A stretch of DNA of 64,000 bases from Chrysoporthe austroafricana (GCA_001051155.2 JYIP02000002.1:3417583-3481582); one strand, 5' to 3'; counted from the stretch's first letter, positions 41,455 to 53,687 are shown. Notes: a model not told the origin generated them from the sequence alone. Made by a program: numbers and translations.

Positions 41455-42237
41455 TCACCGCCCGTGCCGGCTCGACCTCCTCACGTCCCGGAAGGACGCA
41501 TCGCCCCCCGCAAACCGGTCAGGGTCCACCTCGCGGAACCCGGACTCCCGCCTCGCGCTAGAGCTGCGTCGTCGGTGGCTCCTGCTCTTGTGTCGCCTGG
41601 GCGGGCTGTGCTCCTCGATCACGACCACCTCGTCGTCGTCGTCGTCGTCCACGATCCGCGGGCCCGGCGGGGGCATCGGCACGGGGCCCGGCGGCGGGGC
41701 CTGCGAGCTCGTCCGGCGGATCTGCTCCTCGACGACGACCCGCTCGGGCGGCGGCACCGCCACCCGGCTGGTGCGGATCTCGACCGTCTCGCGGCGCGGC
41801 GACCGGTGGTGGTGCTGCTGCCGCGAGTGCCGCCGCCGCGACTTGCGCGTCACCACGCTGGCCGTGCCGTACGAGCTGACGGTCTCGCCGCGGCCGCCGA
41901 TCTGGAAGCACGTGTAGATCAGCCACAGGAGGAGCAGGAACCCGCCGACCGAGCCGAGCACGATGCCCACGACCGTGCCCGGGTCGGGCCCCGCGTTGAG
42001 GCCGGGGTAGTTGCCGGGGACGGTGTCGGTCTCCTGCCGCGCGTGCAGGGCGACACGGCTCGGCGCGTCGAGGGCGGTGGCGGTCTCCAGAGTCCTGGAG
42101 GCGAACGGTGGTATCGGGGCGGCGTGGAAGCGTCTGGCGATGGCGGCCGGGTTCGAGGGGGATGCGTCGCGCGGTGCAGGGCGTTCGTCGGCGGCGGCGG
42201 CGGCGGGCAGCCGCGCCGATAGTGCAATCGGGGCCAT
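41455..42237 (-). CDS. single-pass membrane protein
   Basis: This single-exon gene encodes 260 aa, starting MAPIALSARLPAAAAADE. One clear transmembrane helix (VVGIVLGSVGGFLLLLWLIY) lies at about residues 88-110, preceded by PGTV. There is no obvious cleavable signal peptide. The cytosolic side is rich in arginine, histidine and serine (SRRRHSRQQHHH), followed by a proline block, an aspartate run (DDDDDDEVVV) and an RS-rich end. This resembles a common Sordariomycete membrane protein of unknown role. A single-span wall or stress sensor layout is possible, but the outer part is short. Confidence 0.65.
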   Translation of the reverse strand: MAPIALSARLPAAAAADERPAPRDASPSNPAAIARRFHAAPIPPFASRTLETATALDAPSRVALHARQETDTVPGNYPGLNAGPDPGTVVGIVLGSVGGFLLLLWLIYTCFQIGGRGETVSSYGTASVVTRKSRRRHSRQQHHHRSPRRETVEIRTSRVAVPPPERVVVEEQIRRTSSQAPPPGPVPMPPPGPRIVDDDDDDEVVVIEEHSPPRRHKSRSHRRRSSSARRESGFREVDPDRFAGGDASFRDVRRSSRHGR

Positions 42238-43603
42238 CGCGGGTGCGCAGGAAGCCCGACGGTCTCGGGCAGTGTGCTTTGCGTGGGGTTCAGTCGCAGG
42301 GAGCCGGGACGTCTGTATCGCAGGTCTGCGAGGCAGGCCAAGTCGCCGGGTAGATCAGGGCAGGTTGTCTGGCCGGGCTGTCGAGCATTGCCTAGCGCCT
42401 ATCTGTGCGACACGCGGCGGCGCCTCGGGGGGCTTGAAGGGCTGCAGGCCGTTGGGCGCAGCAGGCCGATCAGGTCGGGTAGCCACGTCTTGTCTTCAGA
42501 TGCCGTGGCGGGTGGGGTTGTTGTGATGTGAACCGCCCGCTGGTCCTGGCGTTGTGCGCTGTGAGGTCGGAGGAAGCCGTCGGGACGTCGTCGCGAAGGG
42601 GCCGGCGCGAGGACGCCACCGTGGACTGGGCGAGGCGATCCTACTGGTACAACGCTGGTGCGACGATGCTGTAGACGCGCGGTAAAGGACGCGAGGGCCA
42701 GCAGGTGTCGAGGACGTCGAGTCAGTCCACCTGCAAATGACGCGCAGTAGTTTAAAGTGTGAGTGACGTCCGCGGCAGAAAGTCGTGGGCCAGTCAAGAG
42801 ACGGGGTCGGGAGATCGCAGCAGGATAAAGTGGGAAGGGCGCACGACGCGGATGGGATATGCAGGCAGGCCGAGGGAAGAACCCGCAGCAGGCCAAGAAT
42901 AGAGACGAGAAAGCGACGGGGGGGATGATCAGCAATGCGCCTCGCCTCAGCAGGAGGTGCGAGTCGAAGGTGAAGGCAGGGTGTGGGAAAAAGGCAGGGC
43001 GCAGTGACAGTGAAGCTCACCACCCGGCAGCGCAGGCAGCGCAGGCAGCGCAGGCAGCGCAGGCAGCGCAGGTGGAGTGGGGTCGCGCCCGGGGCTTGGA
43101 TCCTCCCATCTTTGCTGCCGGCTCCTGCTAAACAGGGTCACTCATGCTCACCAACCACCGCGATTATGATATCCTGCCACGCGGCTCCTCTAGCACCAAC
43201 TTTCTTGCTGCTGTACCATCCTTCGCATGAGATCGGCTGCTAAGCATATCGACAACGACGAGATCCGACCCACAACAAGCTTTGCCGAGGGCGTTTTGTT
43301 TTTTCTTCTTTCTTTTAATTAGGGACCACCTGGCAGTGCAGCTTGCACAAGACGGTGGCACCAGTTGAGGACTGCACAAGCATGCAAGATGGCCAACGAC
43401 TGGCATTCAAGGTCGCGCTGTTATTTGCTATCCACTCTCGACAAGGCATTTTCTATTGGCTTGCCATGAACTATGATCTGTGCACGAGATATTTCTCTCA
43501 GGTAGTCGGGTCTCCTGCTGCCCGTCTGCAATACGCCGCGTGCCGCCAGCGTCTGGTATCTGCAGACAAGCTCCCCAATCTCGCTGTCAACCGAGACGGC
43601 TCC
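42238..43603. other. intergenic
   Basis: Five-prime flank of the membrane-protein gene and 3' flank of TSC1. Several open frames occur on both strands in this GC-rich stretch, but none has a motif or splice structure that I would defend. Confidence 0.5.
43026..43071. repeat. 9-bp tandem repeat
   Basis: Five copies of GGCAGCGCA lie in non-coding DNA downstream of TSC1. Confidence 0.95.
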
Positions 43604-46600
43604 TCATACGAAGCCTCGGATGCCTCGGATGCCCGAAGACTTCTTCTCCTTCTCCTTCTCCTTCTTCTCCTTCCGGTGGTTCTGCACGCCGCCTACATCG
43701 ATGTCAGCCGGCTGGTTCTAAGTCTCACAACGCCAGGTAGTGGCGGGGGCTTGCTTACCTCGTCCATAATGCCGTATCTCCGGTTCAGCCGTTGCTGTTG
43801 AAGATGAACTCGCGGTTGCAGACACAGGCGTCGAGGGCCGGTGCATGACCGTCTTGACTGACGAGCTCACCGGCGCGTCGAGGGGTGGCGTGACGTTGTA
43901 CTGTGCGCCCTCGACGAAGACCTCAGGGTCCGAGAAGCCCCGTCCGCGGAGCGACCTCTTGCGCACCGGGCTTGCCAGATCACCACCCTGCACGATCGCC
44001 GAGGCCTCGGCGTCCGAGGAGTCCAGGGCGATGCCGGGTCTTGTTGAGAGAGACTGTGCTCTGGCGGCATTCATTTCGAGGAGGGACGACTGGAGGTTGG
44101 TGTACTTCCTGACCAGCAGGCTATGCTGCCTCTGCAGATCTGCCATCTTGGCCCGGCTGGCCGCCAGAGAGCTCTCGATAGCCTGGCTGGGGTCACGCTC
44201 TCGCCTCGGCCGCATAGTGCCACCTTGCAGCGCGTCCTGGAGTTTCGTGTTGAGCTCTGCAATCTGTGACTCGTATAGCCTCCTCGTCCCCTGTGTCTCC
44301 GCGTCGCGCGCATCCAGTTTCATGCCCAGGATCTCTGCCCGGCTGATTGAATCAGCGGCCTCGGCCAGCTGAGCTTCTGCCTCCTGCTCCTTCGCCTGGT
44401 ATGTCCGTTCCAACTCGATGAAACGGTTGACTTCAGACTTGAGCCTGGAGATCTCTTGGGCATGGTCATCGACCGCCTGCTGGTTCTGCTTCGAGTTCAG
44501 TTCTGTCGTCTCATATTCACAGAGCATCTTGGTCAGTTTTTCAGACTCCTGGGTTTTGACCTCGAGTTCGCGCTTGAGGGCAGCTCCTTCACAGTTCCAC
44601 TTCTTCTGCTCCTCACGAAGCAGCTTCAACTTGGCCGACAGGTCGGTTTCCCACTTCTTAGACAGGTTCCGGCGGTTGTCGGACTCCTTTTTTGCGCGGA
44701 GTTCGGACCGCTTGGCCTCCTCCAGGCGGTTGCGCAGGTTACGGTTGATCAAAATCAGATTTTGCGTCTCCGCCTCTGTTGCCGCTTCCTTCAGCTGCCT
44801 CCTCTTCAGTTCGCCAATGTGAGCCATGTGCTGCTGCTTCATGTAGCGCTCAAAGGCCAGATCGTTGCTGAGCAGCAGGATCTCCTTGCGAAGTTGCGAG
44901 ATCTGGTCGCTGCCATTGCCGGTTGCCGTTGGGGAGGCTTCCAGAGGAGGCAATGCCGTAGAAAGCTTGCTTGACGTCCTCTCGTGAGTAGAGCCCTGGT
45001 GACTCAAATCCAAGGAAGGGACACTGTCATTAGCCATAGACTGGTGCAGCCCGGACTTGATGACCTTGTTGGAGTTGATCATGTCCTGCAGATTGGTATG
45101 CGAAGTTGACAGAGTCAATGACGGCGGCAACGTTGGGCTGTCGCCTAGTGCCTCACGATTGCGTGTAGAGGGAGCGTGGCTCGACTGGGAAGGACGTCGG
45201 AAGACTGATATCTGTGTCCGCGCGTCGTCCGATCCTGCGATCGCCATTGCCCTCCAGCTTTGCTCTCGGGATGACGAGCGGTCCAGAATGGCCTGGCCTG
45301 TGAGGAATGGCCGGTCTGCCCTGCTTCTCATGCTTTCCTCAATCTCGGACAGCCCAATATCATGCTGCGCTCCGGTTTCAAGCACAGACCCAAAGTCTGT
45401 GGCCAGACAGAGCGCCGTGCACTCCGCAACCACTTCAGACGCCTCGCTCTTGATCCACCGGCTGAGATCATGCTTTTCGCTGTCCACAGTGAGTGAGTAG
45501 AAATTGGGGTGCAGTATATGATACTGCCTGAACCGTTCAGACTTTTGCCGGATTTCCGAAGGTTGTACCTCGATGTTGTCCGCGTTGGGATCTTCGGCGT
45601 GACGCAAATAGCGCTGCGGCTTTCTGATGTAGTCTAGAAAGTTGAGGGGAAACAAGCCATATAATATGGTGAAGTAGCTGAGGAGATTTGGTATCGACGT
45701 ATGGTCAATATCGGGTGAGAACACGCATTGCTCCCAGTCCGCAGGTGGCTGGGCCTGATCGCCCTCGGGATCCGCCCCAGGAAGTTCTGTGGCCAGCGAC
45801 CTCTCGCGGTCCCAAAAAAGTAATCTTGCGTAGATATTAAATAATCTTTACCAGTTGTCAGCGGGCAAGTCTACCAATGCATCACTTCGGAGTCCAACGA
45901 CGCTTCGGGCGAGTAAAGAGCCTTATCAAGCGGAGTCTGCGCCCTCCACTAGCCCGTCGTCTCCCAACAAGAAAATCTTCAAATAGAGGGAGGTATGAAA
46001 CCGAAGTCTACTCACTTTGGGAGAAACGGCACCAGCGAACTTGGCACGTTTGGCAGCAGCATGGTCAAGGCGGTGACAGCGATTGTGACCACCGTTGTCG
46101 AGGTGTCATGCTGGAGGCAGCGCACGATATTGTTGAATAGCGGTGTCTCTAAGACGACATGGAGATGCGGGGGCTGGCTCTGTACAAACTCACAGAGGAG
46201 CGTTAAAGCCTGAGCCCGATAATCCTTCTGTACCACGAATGCGTCCAAAGCGACTAGCAGACCCTGCGAGGCGTCAGCAAATGCCCACTCATTGCTCACC
46301 TGGGCGGTATTCGCTCACCTTGGGCCTCTTTCGGCCATAGCTCAGCAGCCCTCCGCGTATCAGGTTCGCCCTGAGCGACACCGAGGAATGGTCCCCCTGG
46401 CTGGGGAGCTGGGCATTCTGCATCCATATGTTCAGCAGCCGAGTGGCAAGCTGCTGCGAGCCGTCGCCATCGGCGGCATCGTCGCAGGTGAGGACGGCGA
46501 GGGTGTTAGCCCAGGCTTCCGATCTGAGGGTCTTGTCCTCTGTCAGGTGGTTCAAGACGGGCTCCTGCACACGATCCCACCAGTCGATGATGTACGCCGG

Positions 46601-47030
46601 GTTCTTCAGAGCCGGCAGTAGTTGGCGCAGGATAGCGAGCCAGGAAGCCTGGGACGCCGGGCTGTCCTTGACGGACTTTTCCCAGATCGATAGCAGCTCC
46701 TCTTGTAGGCGCTCCGAGGGCCCTTCGCCGCCGTGCTTCTCCAGATAGGCCTCAATCACCTGGACGAGCTCGTCCGGCAAGGGCAGGCTCGCATTAGGCA
46801 CGAAGGCGTTGATGGCCTTGACCAAGTCCTTTGTGGAGCTGTGAGATGGTCAGGGTCATTTTTCCAAGCGAATATGCTTATCAAGAACGTCGAGGCGTCG
46901 TGGCACCGAACACAAGAGACGCCCACGAAAGCTACGGGTCAAAATTTCCTCGGCAAGCCCAGGCAAGCCCAGACTCGCACTCAAGGTCAGACACGAACCA
47001 GGGAAGGTCGGCATACCCGGAAGAAGACAT
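43604..47030 (-). CDS. TSC1: hamartin (TSC1)
   Basis: Exons are 47030-47017, 46838-46319, 46263-46016, 45845-43759 and 43692-43604, with every junction in phase, giving 985 aa. The start MSSSGSTKDLVKAINAFVP is split by an intron after codon 4. The N-terminal half is helical (LPLPDELVQVIEAYLEKHG, YRAQALTLLCEFVQS), then SYFTILYGLFPLNFLDYIRK, the conserved hamartin core. The C-terminal half is a long coiled coil (about residues 530-830: DQISQLRKEILLLSNDLAFE onward). The last exon encodes a lysine-rich tail ending GIRGIRGFV. Hamartin pairs with tuberin (TSC2) to inactivate Rheb and restrain TORC1. Membership rests on the core and coiled-coil layout. The 14-bp first exon is supported by donor GTATGC and phase only. 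Confidence 0.8.
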
Positions 47031-48149
47031 GTTTGAGGCGGTGTTCGAGGCTTGCGGTGGTGCAGCCCGGCAAGAGCCTCATCAAGTGACGAGTCAGACC
47101 AGGTTTTACTGGGCTCCGGTGAGGTGACAAATGGATCTCGCGTATGCAGGTGAGACAGCTGCAAGATTGTCGCGGTCAAGCACCGGGGACTAGGACGCCC
47201 AGGGCAGCAGGTGGCGGTGGTGGTGACAGAAGGTGCCTGGCTGCTCCGGAGATGGCACCACCGAAGATCGGATGATTGGGAGATAGGCAGCCAGGCCGGC
47301 CGGGGCCGGCTGGGAAGCGGCCGCGAGCCTGGGCTGGGGGGGATCCACCCTCTGCAGCACGCCTCTGAGTGGGTTTCTCTCCCTGCAACTTTAGTGCGAT
47401 TTCCCCGCGATATCCCACCTGCAGTCCCCACAGCGATCCCGACGCTTCACGCCAGGGCCCGTCGGCCTTGGATGGTGGCCTGATGGGATGGTGTTAGGTG
47501 CTGAGAAGTCAGGTCACGCCCTGAGGTCCACAGAAGTGAGCTCTGCAAAGGCGGGCGGTGCAAATTGATGACAAGACAATACGAGGGACCTGTGTAATAA
47601 TTCACTGTTGGGGTGGGGGGGGTGAAGCACTCAGTGATCCTCGGTGGAACGACTTACCATACCCAGTAGGACAAGCTATGTAGGGGTGGGGCATACTGGG
47701 GGGATACTCAGTATGTGCGTTCCAGCTGATGTGCTGACCTCACCAGGCAGTGACCAGGCGTGCCAGGCCAGATGGATACCTGCATGCAGAGATGGGACCC
47801 GTCGTGGACTGGACGGGAGCAAGCCTGGAACCCCGCAGCGTGGCAGCATAAGAGGGAGCTCCAAGCAGGAGGGGGGCCACGACCACCTGACACTTGACAC
47901 CTGTTTCCTGCGCACCAACCTGGCGACCTCTTTTCTCCAAAACAACGACGCTGGCCTGAACAACAATCAACAACACCAACCTCCATCTGTCCTCCATCTT
48001 CTGTCTCGCACAGCTTCTGGAGACCCTTCAGCCGATTGATCGCGACGGGACTATCTGACGACTGTCTCACACTGCCCAATTGACACACGCACAGAGCACC
48101 CCTTCCCCCACTTATTTCGTCCCCCTTCCAGACCAAACAGTTGCCCAAG
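47031..48149. other. intergenic, divergent promoters of TSC1 and the DJ-1-like gene
   Basis: This 1.1-kb GC-rich spacer lies between head-to-head start codons. Open frames on both strands lack motifs. The last 200 bp before 48150 is C/A-rich, as in fungal 5' leaders. No gene is called. Confidence 0.5.
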
Positions 48150-49237
48150 ATGGCCTCGAAGACGGGTGCAGCGGCGAATGAGGAGCCTGTTGATGTGCTC
48201 TTCGCCCTGCACGACAAGTTCAACATCATGGACCTGGCTGGCCCCCTCGAGGTCCTGACCACGTCCCTCCACGACATCAACAACCCTGGTATGATCCTTG
48301 CAGGCGCAGCCTTGCTTTGTCCTCTCAGCTACATCCTGCGCTGCTTACTGACGGGCTGTTGTTGTCTGTGCAGCATCCAAGGCCTTCGATATCACCATCG
48401 CCGCTGCCGAGCCTAAGGTTCTTTCTGATGCTGGTATCATCATTGGCTCCCAGATCTCCTTCAAGGAGGCCCACGAGCGTCTCGAGGACTTCGACGTTGT
48501 CGTTGTCCTGGGCGGCAACACTGATGCCATCCTCAAGGCCAAGGCTGAGCCCCTTGACCTCATCACCGCCTACAGCGAGGTCCAGAAGAAGGACCCCACC
48601 CGAGAGTGAGCACACCCTCGGATATCCATGCCGTAGACATTTGGAAACATACATGCTGACGCCGCCCCGCCGTTCCAGGCGCACCCTCATGTCCGTCTGT
48701 ACCGGCTCCCTGTTCCTCGCTCAGCAGGGCATCCTGTCCGGTCTCTCCGCTACTACCCACCCTGACGCCATCATCCGATTCGAGAACATCTGCAGCCAGG
48801 CTGCCCAGCGCGACCTGACTGAGCGCACCGACGTCGACGACACCTCCCGCTACATCGTCAACAACCTGCGCTTCGAGCTGGGTGACGAGGATGAGAACCC
48901 CTACGTCCGCCACGAGAAGCCCGACGGGCGCCGCCCCTCCAACGGCCGGTATGCACCCGCGGACGCATGATTGTGGCGGATGCTTGCTGACTAGTCCTAC
49001 AGAAAGGGCAGCATGTCCTTCAAGAGCTCCAACTCTCGTCGCGAGTCGATTACTCGCCGTGCCGCGATGCGTCTTGGTGGGCTCCGCGTCATCACGTCTG
49101 GGGGTGTCAGCGCTGGCATTGATGCCGCCTTGTATCTTGTCAGCGCCCTGGTCTCTGAGGAGTCCGCCAACGAGGTCGCCCGCATCCTGTGCTGGAACTG
49201 GACGCGTGGCACAGTCGTGGATGGCCTTGACGTCTAG
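48150..49237 (+). CDS. DJ-1/PfpI family protein
   Basis: Exons are 48150-48288, 48374-48605, 48679-48948 and 49003-49237 (introns 85, 73 and 54 bp), giving 291 aa from MASKTGAAANEEPVDVLF. The class I glutamine amidotransferase-like fold is plain: VDVLFALHDKFNIMDLAGPL, FDVVVVLGG, the nucleophile elbow SVCTGSLFLAQQGILSG with its cysteine, and ITSGGVSAGIDAALYLV. The acidic residue partnering the cysteine is expected in the N-terminal PLEVL segment. Members include ThiJ/PfpI-type isonitrile hydratases, chaperone-like glyoxalases and regulators. The fourth exon interrupts the fold with a serine- and arginine-rich insertion (SFKSSNSRRESITRR). The substrate cannot be assigned. Confidence 0.85.
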
Positions 49238-49694
49238 ATGAAGACCCGAAAAGGTCTTCGTCTCCTGCGGCCCCGTGTTCGCAAGGCTGAAGGTCTCATC
49301 GACTTCAGGTGTGGATCTGGAACGGTCTGCACCCTTTCTCAAGTCTCAATCACCGTGGAGATGATATGAGCGGCTGGGAAATAGCTTCGTTGGTTCCACA
49401 TAGAAGCAAGCTGGAAAATAACAAAAAAGAAATCCTCGTAAACCACTCCCCATGTATACGCCTCGTGATCCTCGCGTGACATCAACGTCGGAGGTGGATG
49501 CTCTCGTGGGGTGTTTGGCCGTCTCGCCCCACCAGCATGCTGCGGGCCGCTTTCGCTCGGCCCGACTAGGCTTAGCGCATCCCGAGGGCTCGAAATTCTG
49601 CAAGTGCAACGGCGAGCTTGATCGCGACTGTGCTCGACCGCCGCTGAACCGGCGGCTCTTCTGACGACTCTGAGGATCGTCCGCACACACACCA
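49238..49694. other. intergenic
   Basis: Terminator side of the DJ-1-like gene and 5' flank of the uL23m gene. Nothing else is seen. Confidence 0.6.
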
Positions 49695-50517
49695 ATGGCA
49701 ACCAGAGCAGTAGCAAACGCGGCGGACAGCGCCGTCGGGGGCGTCGCGCGCAAGGCGCCCTTCAGAGTGGGCCAGAAAAAGGTGTACCTGTAAGCAAAGA
49801 GACCATGCAGCGCATCGTCGAACCCGATCAGTCGCGCGGCCGTGCTTCCGCCTCTGGACGACGGCCTCATGGAACTGGCGGAGCTGACCACCGATCCTGC
49901 TGTCGACGCACAGGCCGAACCACGTCGTGACCTTCCTGCGCCCCAAGGAGGGCCAGTCCCCCACGACCGCCACCTTCCAGGTGCCCCTCACCTTCAACAA
50001 GCTCGACTTCCGCGACTACCTGTTCAACGTGTACGACGTGGAGGTGAACTCGGTGCGGTCCTTCATCAACCAGAAGCGGCCGCAGCAGCGGTCCCTCGGC
50101 GGCATGGGCGGGCGCTGGTTCCGGCCGCGGTCCCAGAAGCTGATGATCGTGGACCTGAAGAAGCCCTTCGTGTGGCCCGAGCGGCCCGCCGAGGAGGACA
50201 TGGCCCCCTGGGACCACGCGCTGTTCAAGAGCGTCGAGGGCGGCCACGACAAGGAGGTCGCCGAGGCGGAGCGCCGGGTGCGGGGCACGCCGGTGCTAAG
50301 GCAGTACGCCGAGAAGGACATGGACCGCGCCAGGCTGGCCAAGAGGGCCAAGGAGCTGCTGGAGGGGAAGAGGAAATGGACGCCGGGCGCGGAGTGGGTG
50401 GAGGTGGAAACGGAGGAGGAGGGGGCGCTGCAGGCACCGGCGGCACCGGACGCGGCTGGGGAGGCGGAGCTGGAGGCCGTGAGGACGACAGATGCGAAGG
50501 ACGAACGGAGGTCATGA
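49695..50517 (+). CDS. MRP20: mitochondrial large-subunit ribosomal protein uL23m
   Basis: Exons are 49695-49789 and 49914-50517 (124-bp intron, donor GTAAGC), giving 232 aa. It opens MATRAVANAADSAVGG. The uL23 fold appears after RKAPFRVGQKKVYL: PNHVVTFLRP, ATFQVPLTFNKLDFRDYLFN and VYDVEVNSVRSFINQ, then KLMIVDLKKPFVWPERP, which is characteristic of the mitochondrial form (Mrp20). The basic, alanine-rich start suits mitochondrial import. The C-terminal extension is charged and low-complexity, as usual in fungal members. The protein sits at the exit of the mitoribosome tunnel, where nascent chains meet the inner-membrane insertase. Confidence 0.85.
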
Positions 50518-50633
50518 TGCATTGGATGGCGAGATTCTAGTCGCAAAACTTGTACGAACAGGAGAGTATCACGGTTCTAGAGGGTCGCCTAAACAAAAAT
50601 GGTGCCTACGGCTGGAAGCCGGAATTCATTCGG

Positions 50634-51707
50634 CTACGAATCTACCCAGTGCTCGGGCTGCTGGAACTTGAGAACCTCGTCTCCCCAACCCCACCAGCCC
50701 GCCGTGAGGTTTCTGGCGAATACCTCAAGCCCCTTGTAGCCGGGGCCAAGCACGTCCTCGAATAGATGCCGCAGATTGGGCTTACGTGAGTGAAGGTCCG
50801 GCACAGAGAGGATGACCCTCCCTCGACAGGGCAGCTTTCTCTCGCTCCCACGCCTCCGGGCGATCAGGATCCGCTCCCAGGGCTTTCGCCAGCGTGAACT
50901 GAGGTCCACGATCGGCTCTCCGGACGCGGTGACCTTCAGCCACGTCCACTCGTCCACCTGCTCGAGGCCCCACTCGACGAACAGCCCCCTCGGCCCGGTC
51001 AGCAGCTCGGCGATGCTCGCCCTGTTGGTGATCCACACCGCAAGCAGCCCGTCCGGTGCGAGGTGGGCTGCAATGGGGATGAGCGACAGCGTCTCTCGGA
51101 TTGACTCGAGGCTGTCTGCTACGCTGTAGCCGCCCTTCTTCCGGCGTGCCGAGCGGTTGGGCCACGGAGGGTCGAGGACGATGAGGTCAAACTTGGGGGC
51201 CCCGGCGAGGAAGCGGTCTCGGCCGGACGAGATCGTGCTGTTGAGAGCGAAGGCGTCCTCAGGAATGAGAACAGCCTCAGCGCCTCGCGTCGTCCCTGGC
51301 ACCGGGTCCTCGGCCGGAAGAGAATCGCCAGCGGGTGACGGCGCCCTCCTCTTCCGCTTACCAGGCCCGCTACCCCCGCCTTCTGTGGTGCCCTCGCCTC
51401 CGGCCGGGCTCACGACACGAGGCAGACACAAGGGCCCCGCGTACGACTTCCGCAGGGCCTCAAGAGCTCCGGCCGCCGCAGCGGCGGTCATGAGATCCGC
51501 CACCGACTCCGCGAGGCCGCCCGCGCCATCCCTAGGCTCGGGAGTCTTGAAGGGCTGGCGGGGCGTCTCCAACGAGACGAGCCTCTTCCGACGGCCAGCG
51601 CCGGCCCTGAGCTCTGAGCACGGCACCTGGGCCTCCTCGATGGATGCGGGCACGTCGACGAGGACGATGCTGCGGTCTTCGTTCTGGAAGAGGACGGACT
51701 GCGCCAT
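50634..51707 (-). CDS. MT-A70 family (METTL4-like) adenine methyltransferase
   Basis: This single-exon gene encodes 357 aa, starting MAQSVLFQNEDRSIVLVD. The catalytic motif DPPW is present in FDLIVLDPPWPNRSARRKK. GLLAVWITNRASI, FVEWGLEQVDEWTWLKVT, RKPWERILIARR and the end FARNLTAGWWGWGDEVLKF give the MT-A70 order and match the METTL4 branch rather than IME4/METTL3. METTL4 proteins methylate adenine at N6 in U2 snRNA; a DNA 6mA role has been proposed in some species. The N-terminal 150 residues are less conserved and contain a basic stretch (GPGKRKRRAPSP). The gene is convergent with uL23m; their stop codons are about 115 bp apart. Confidence 0.85.
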   Translation of the reverse strand: MAQSVLFQNEDRSIVLVDVPASIEEAQVPCSELRAGAGRRKRLVSLETPRQPFKTPEPRDGAGGLAESVADLMTAAAAAGALEALRKSYAGPLCLPRVVSPAGGEGTTEGGGSGPGKRKRRAPSPAGDSLPAEDPVPGTTRGAEAVLIPEDAFALNSTISSGRDRFLAGAPKFDLIVLDPPWPNRSARRKKGGYSVADSLESIRETLSLIPIAAHLAPDGLLAVWITNRASIAELLTGPRGLFVEWGLEQVDEWTWLKVTASGEPIVDLSSRWRKPWERILIARRRGSERKLPCRGRVILSVPDLHSRKPNLRHLFEDVLGPGYKGLEVFARNLTAGWWGWGDEVLKFQQPEHWVDS

Positions 51708-52438
51708 TCATCTGCGGTGCTGCAGCCCACCCCTCTCTCTCTCTCTCGCTCGTCTGGTAAGACAGTCAACATCTCCACTAGGCAGGATACGCAGTCTCGG
51801 TGGCACAGAGTGCCAGACATGTATGTAGGTGTATTTGGAATTGGTGCTTACCAGAATGTTCCGCGCCGGTGGCGGGGCTGGACGGAAGGCAACTTCGGCA
51901 CTCGGTTATATGGAGAGGCACTGAAAAGGCGCCCTGCGCACTATGGTGCGCACTAAGTACTATGGTAGTACGCAGTAGGCGTGTGACAGGGCCTGTCGGG
52001 CCTAGATCCAGGCCCGAGGCTGCTAAAGGGGTCCCCGGCGTGGCCGGCTACACGCGGGCCGCTGAACATTACAGGGCCCCTGAGTGGCCTGTAGACCGCA
52101 CTAGGCCCTGGCCTCGGTGGCACGGTGGGAGGGGACCGCTGGGGCTGCCCGGGGGCGCGGAGCAAAAACGCAATGACGTCCCCGCTGGCTGAAGACTGTC
52201 TCGTGCGCATGCACACTTCCATTCACCGTTTCGCAGCCCCGGCTTAAGCCATTACCCGGCACCTCTTGCTCTGCCATAAGTAGCCTGCTGATCGCCGATC
52301 GCCGACCCGTCTGCTCGCTCTCGACCTCGGAATGTCCTAGACACTGATTCGGATCCCAAGCCGTCTCCCCCCAAGCCAAGGGCCACAGCAGCAAAGAAGC
52401 GGCGCAACCGGGGGCCCAGCGACCGGGCGAGCGAGGGA
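51708..52438. other. intergenic, divergent promoters
   Basis: This lies between the starts of the METTL4-like gene (minus) and the carrier gene (plus). A short CT run occurs at about 51733-51748. A CACTATGGTGCGCACTAAGTACTATGG direct-repeat-like stretch lies at about 51938. No gene is seen. Confidence 0.55.
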
Positions 52439-53687
52439 ATGCCGACAGCCCTGGTGGAGGAGAATGCCTCGATGTCGGCGCTTTCACAACACCAACCACG
52501 AGAGGATACCGGGGCGCGTGTCGGCCGCCTCCCCGAGGACCATGTCGCGCGGCGCCCTGCAGGCGACGAGGCGGTAGCACCGGGGAAGAAGGTCGACAAG
52601 CAGAGCCTGGACTACCTCTGGCGCTCTGGGACGGCCGGCGGTATTGCCGGGTGTGCTGTGAGTCTGCCTGGATCCCCCTCTGCGCCGGAGCGGTACCTTG
52701 TGCTAACTAACTGTGTCTTGCTCATAGGGAAAAACTGTGGTCGCACCGCTCGACCGCGTCAAGATCCTCTTCCAGGCGAGAAACCCACAGTTCATAAAAT
52801 ACTCGGGATCATGGGTTGGCACGGTCACCGCTATGAGCGAGATCTACCGCCACGAAGGTGTAGTAGGGTTGTTTCGGGGCCATTCGGCGACCCTCCTGCG
52901 CGTGTTTCCCTACGCTGGAATCAAGTTCCTGGCGTACGAGCAGATACGCTCGTATGTCATTCCAGACAAGAAGCACGAGACGCCCGTCAGACGGGTGGTG
53001 AGCGGTTCTCTGGCCGGGGCCACCTCCGTGTTCTTCACATACCCGCTGGAGGTGATACGGGTTCGGCTGGCTTTCGAGACGAAGCGGGACAGTCGATCCT
53101 CGCTGTCTTCCATATGCAGGCAGATCTACTACGAGCACCCGACGACCCCGGCAGCCGGGACCCAGGGGTCCGCGGCCGTGAGGGTCGCCAGTGCGGCTAC
53201 AGCCTCGGCCGCTGAGGCCGTCGCGCCCCGGTTCGGGCTCATCAACTTCTACCGCGGCTTCTCGCCCACGATGCTCGGCATGCTCCCGTACGCGGGCATA
53301 TCCTTCCTGACCCACGACACGATGGGCGACCTGCTGCGGCACCCCCTCATCGCGGAGTGGACGACGCTGCCGCTGCCCAAGAACGCGCCGGAGGGCAAGG
53401 CGGCGCCGCTGCAGTTCTGGGCGGAGCTGTTCGCCGGCGGCGTGGCCGGCCTGGTCTCCCAGACGTCCTCGTACCCGCTGGAGGTGATCCGGCGGCGGAT
53501 GCAGGTGGCCGGCGCCGTGGGCGACGGCCGCCGGCTGCGCATCGCCGAGACGGCGGCGCTGATCGTCAAGGAGCGGGGGTTCTCGGGCTTCTTCGTCGGG
53601 CTGACGATTGGGTACGTCAAGGTGGTGCCCATGGCGGCTGTCGCGTTCTTCACTTACGAGAGAGTCAAGACGGTGTTTGGCATCTAG
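52439..53687 (+). CDS. LEU5: mitochondrial carrier, LEU5-like (coenzyme A transport)
   Basis: Exons are 52439-52657 and 52728-53687 (70-bp intron with a TGCTAACTAA branch), giving 392 aa from MPTALVEENASMSALSQH. Three carrier repeats are seen with signatures PLDRVK, PLEVIR and PLEVIR, six expected transmembrane helices, and repeat ends such as YRHEGVVGLFRGHSATLLR and NFYRGFSPTMLGMLPYAGIS. KTVVAPLDRVKILFQARNPQ and FPYAGIKFLAYEQIR are typical of the Leu5/SLC25A16-SLC25A42 branch, which supplies coenzyme A to the matrix. A threonine- and alanine-rich insert between repeats two and three (about residues 220-245) is a fungal feature. Other carriers of this branch move related nucleotides, so the substrate is an inference. 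Confidence 0.8.

Noticed and set aside
47176..47483. Short frames on both strands between TSC1 and the DJ-1-like gene
   Set aside because: They are GC-driven, lack motifs, and lie in a divergent promoter region.
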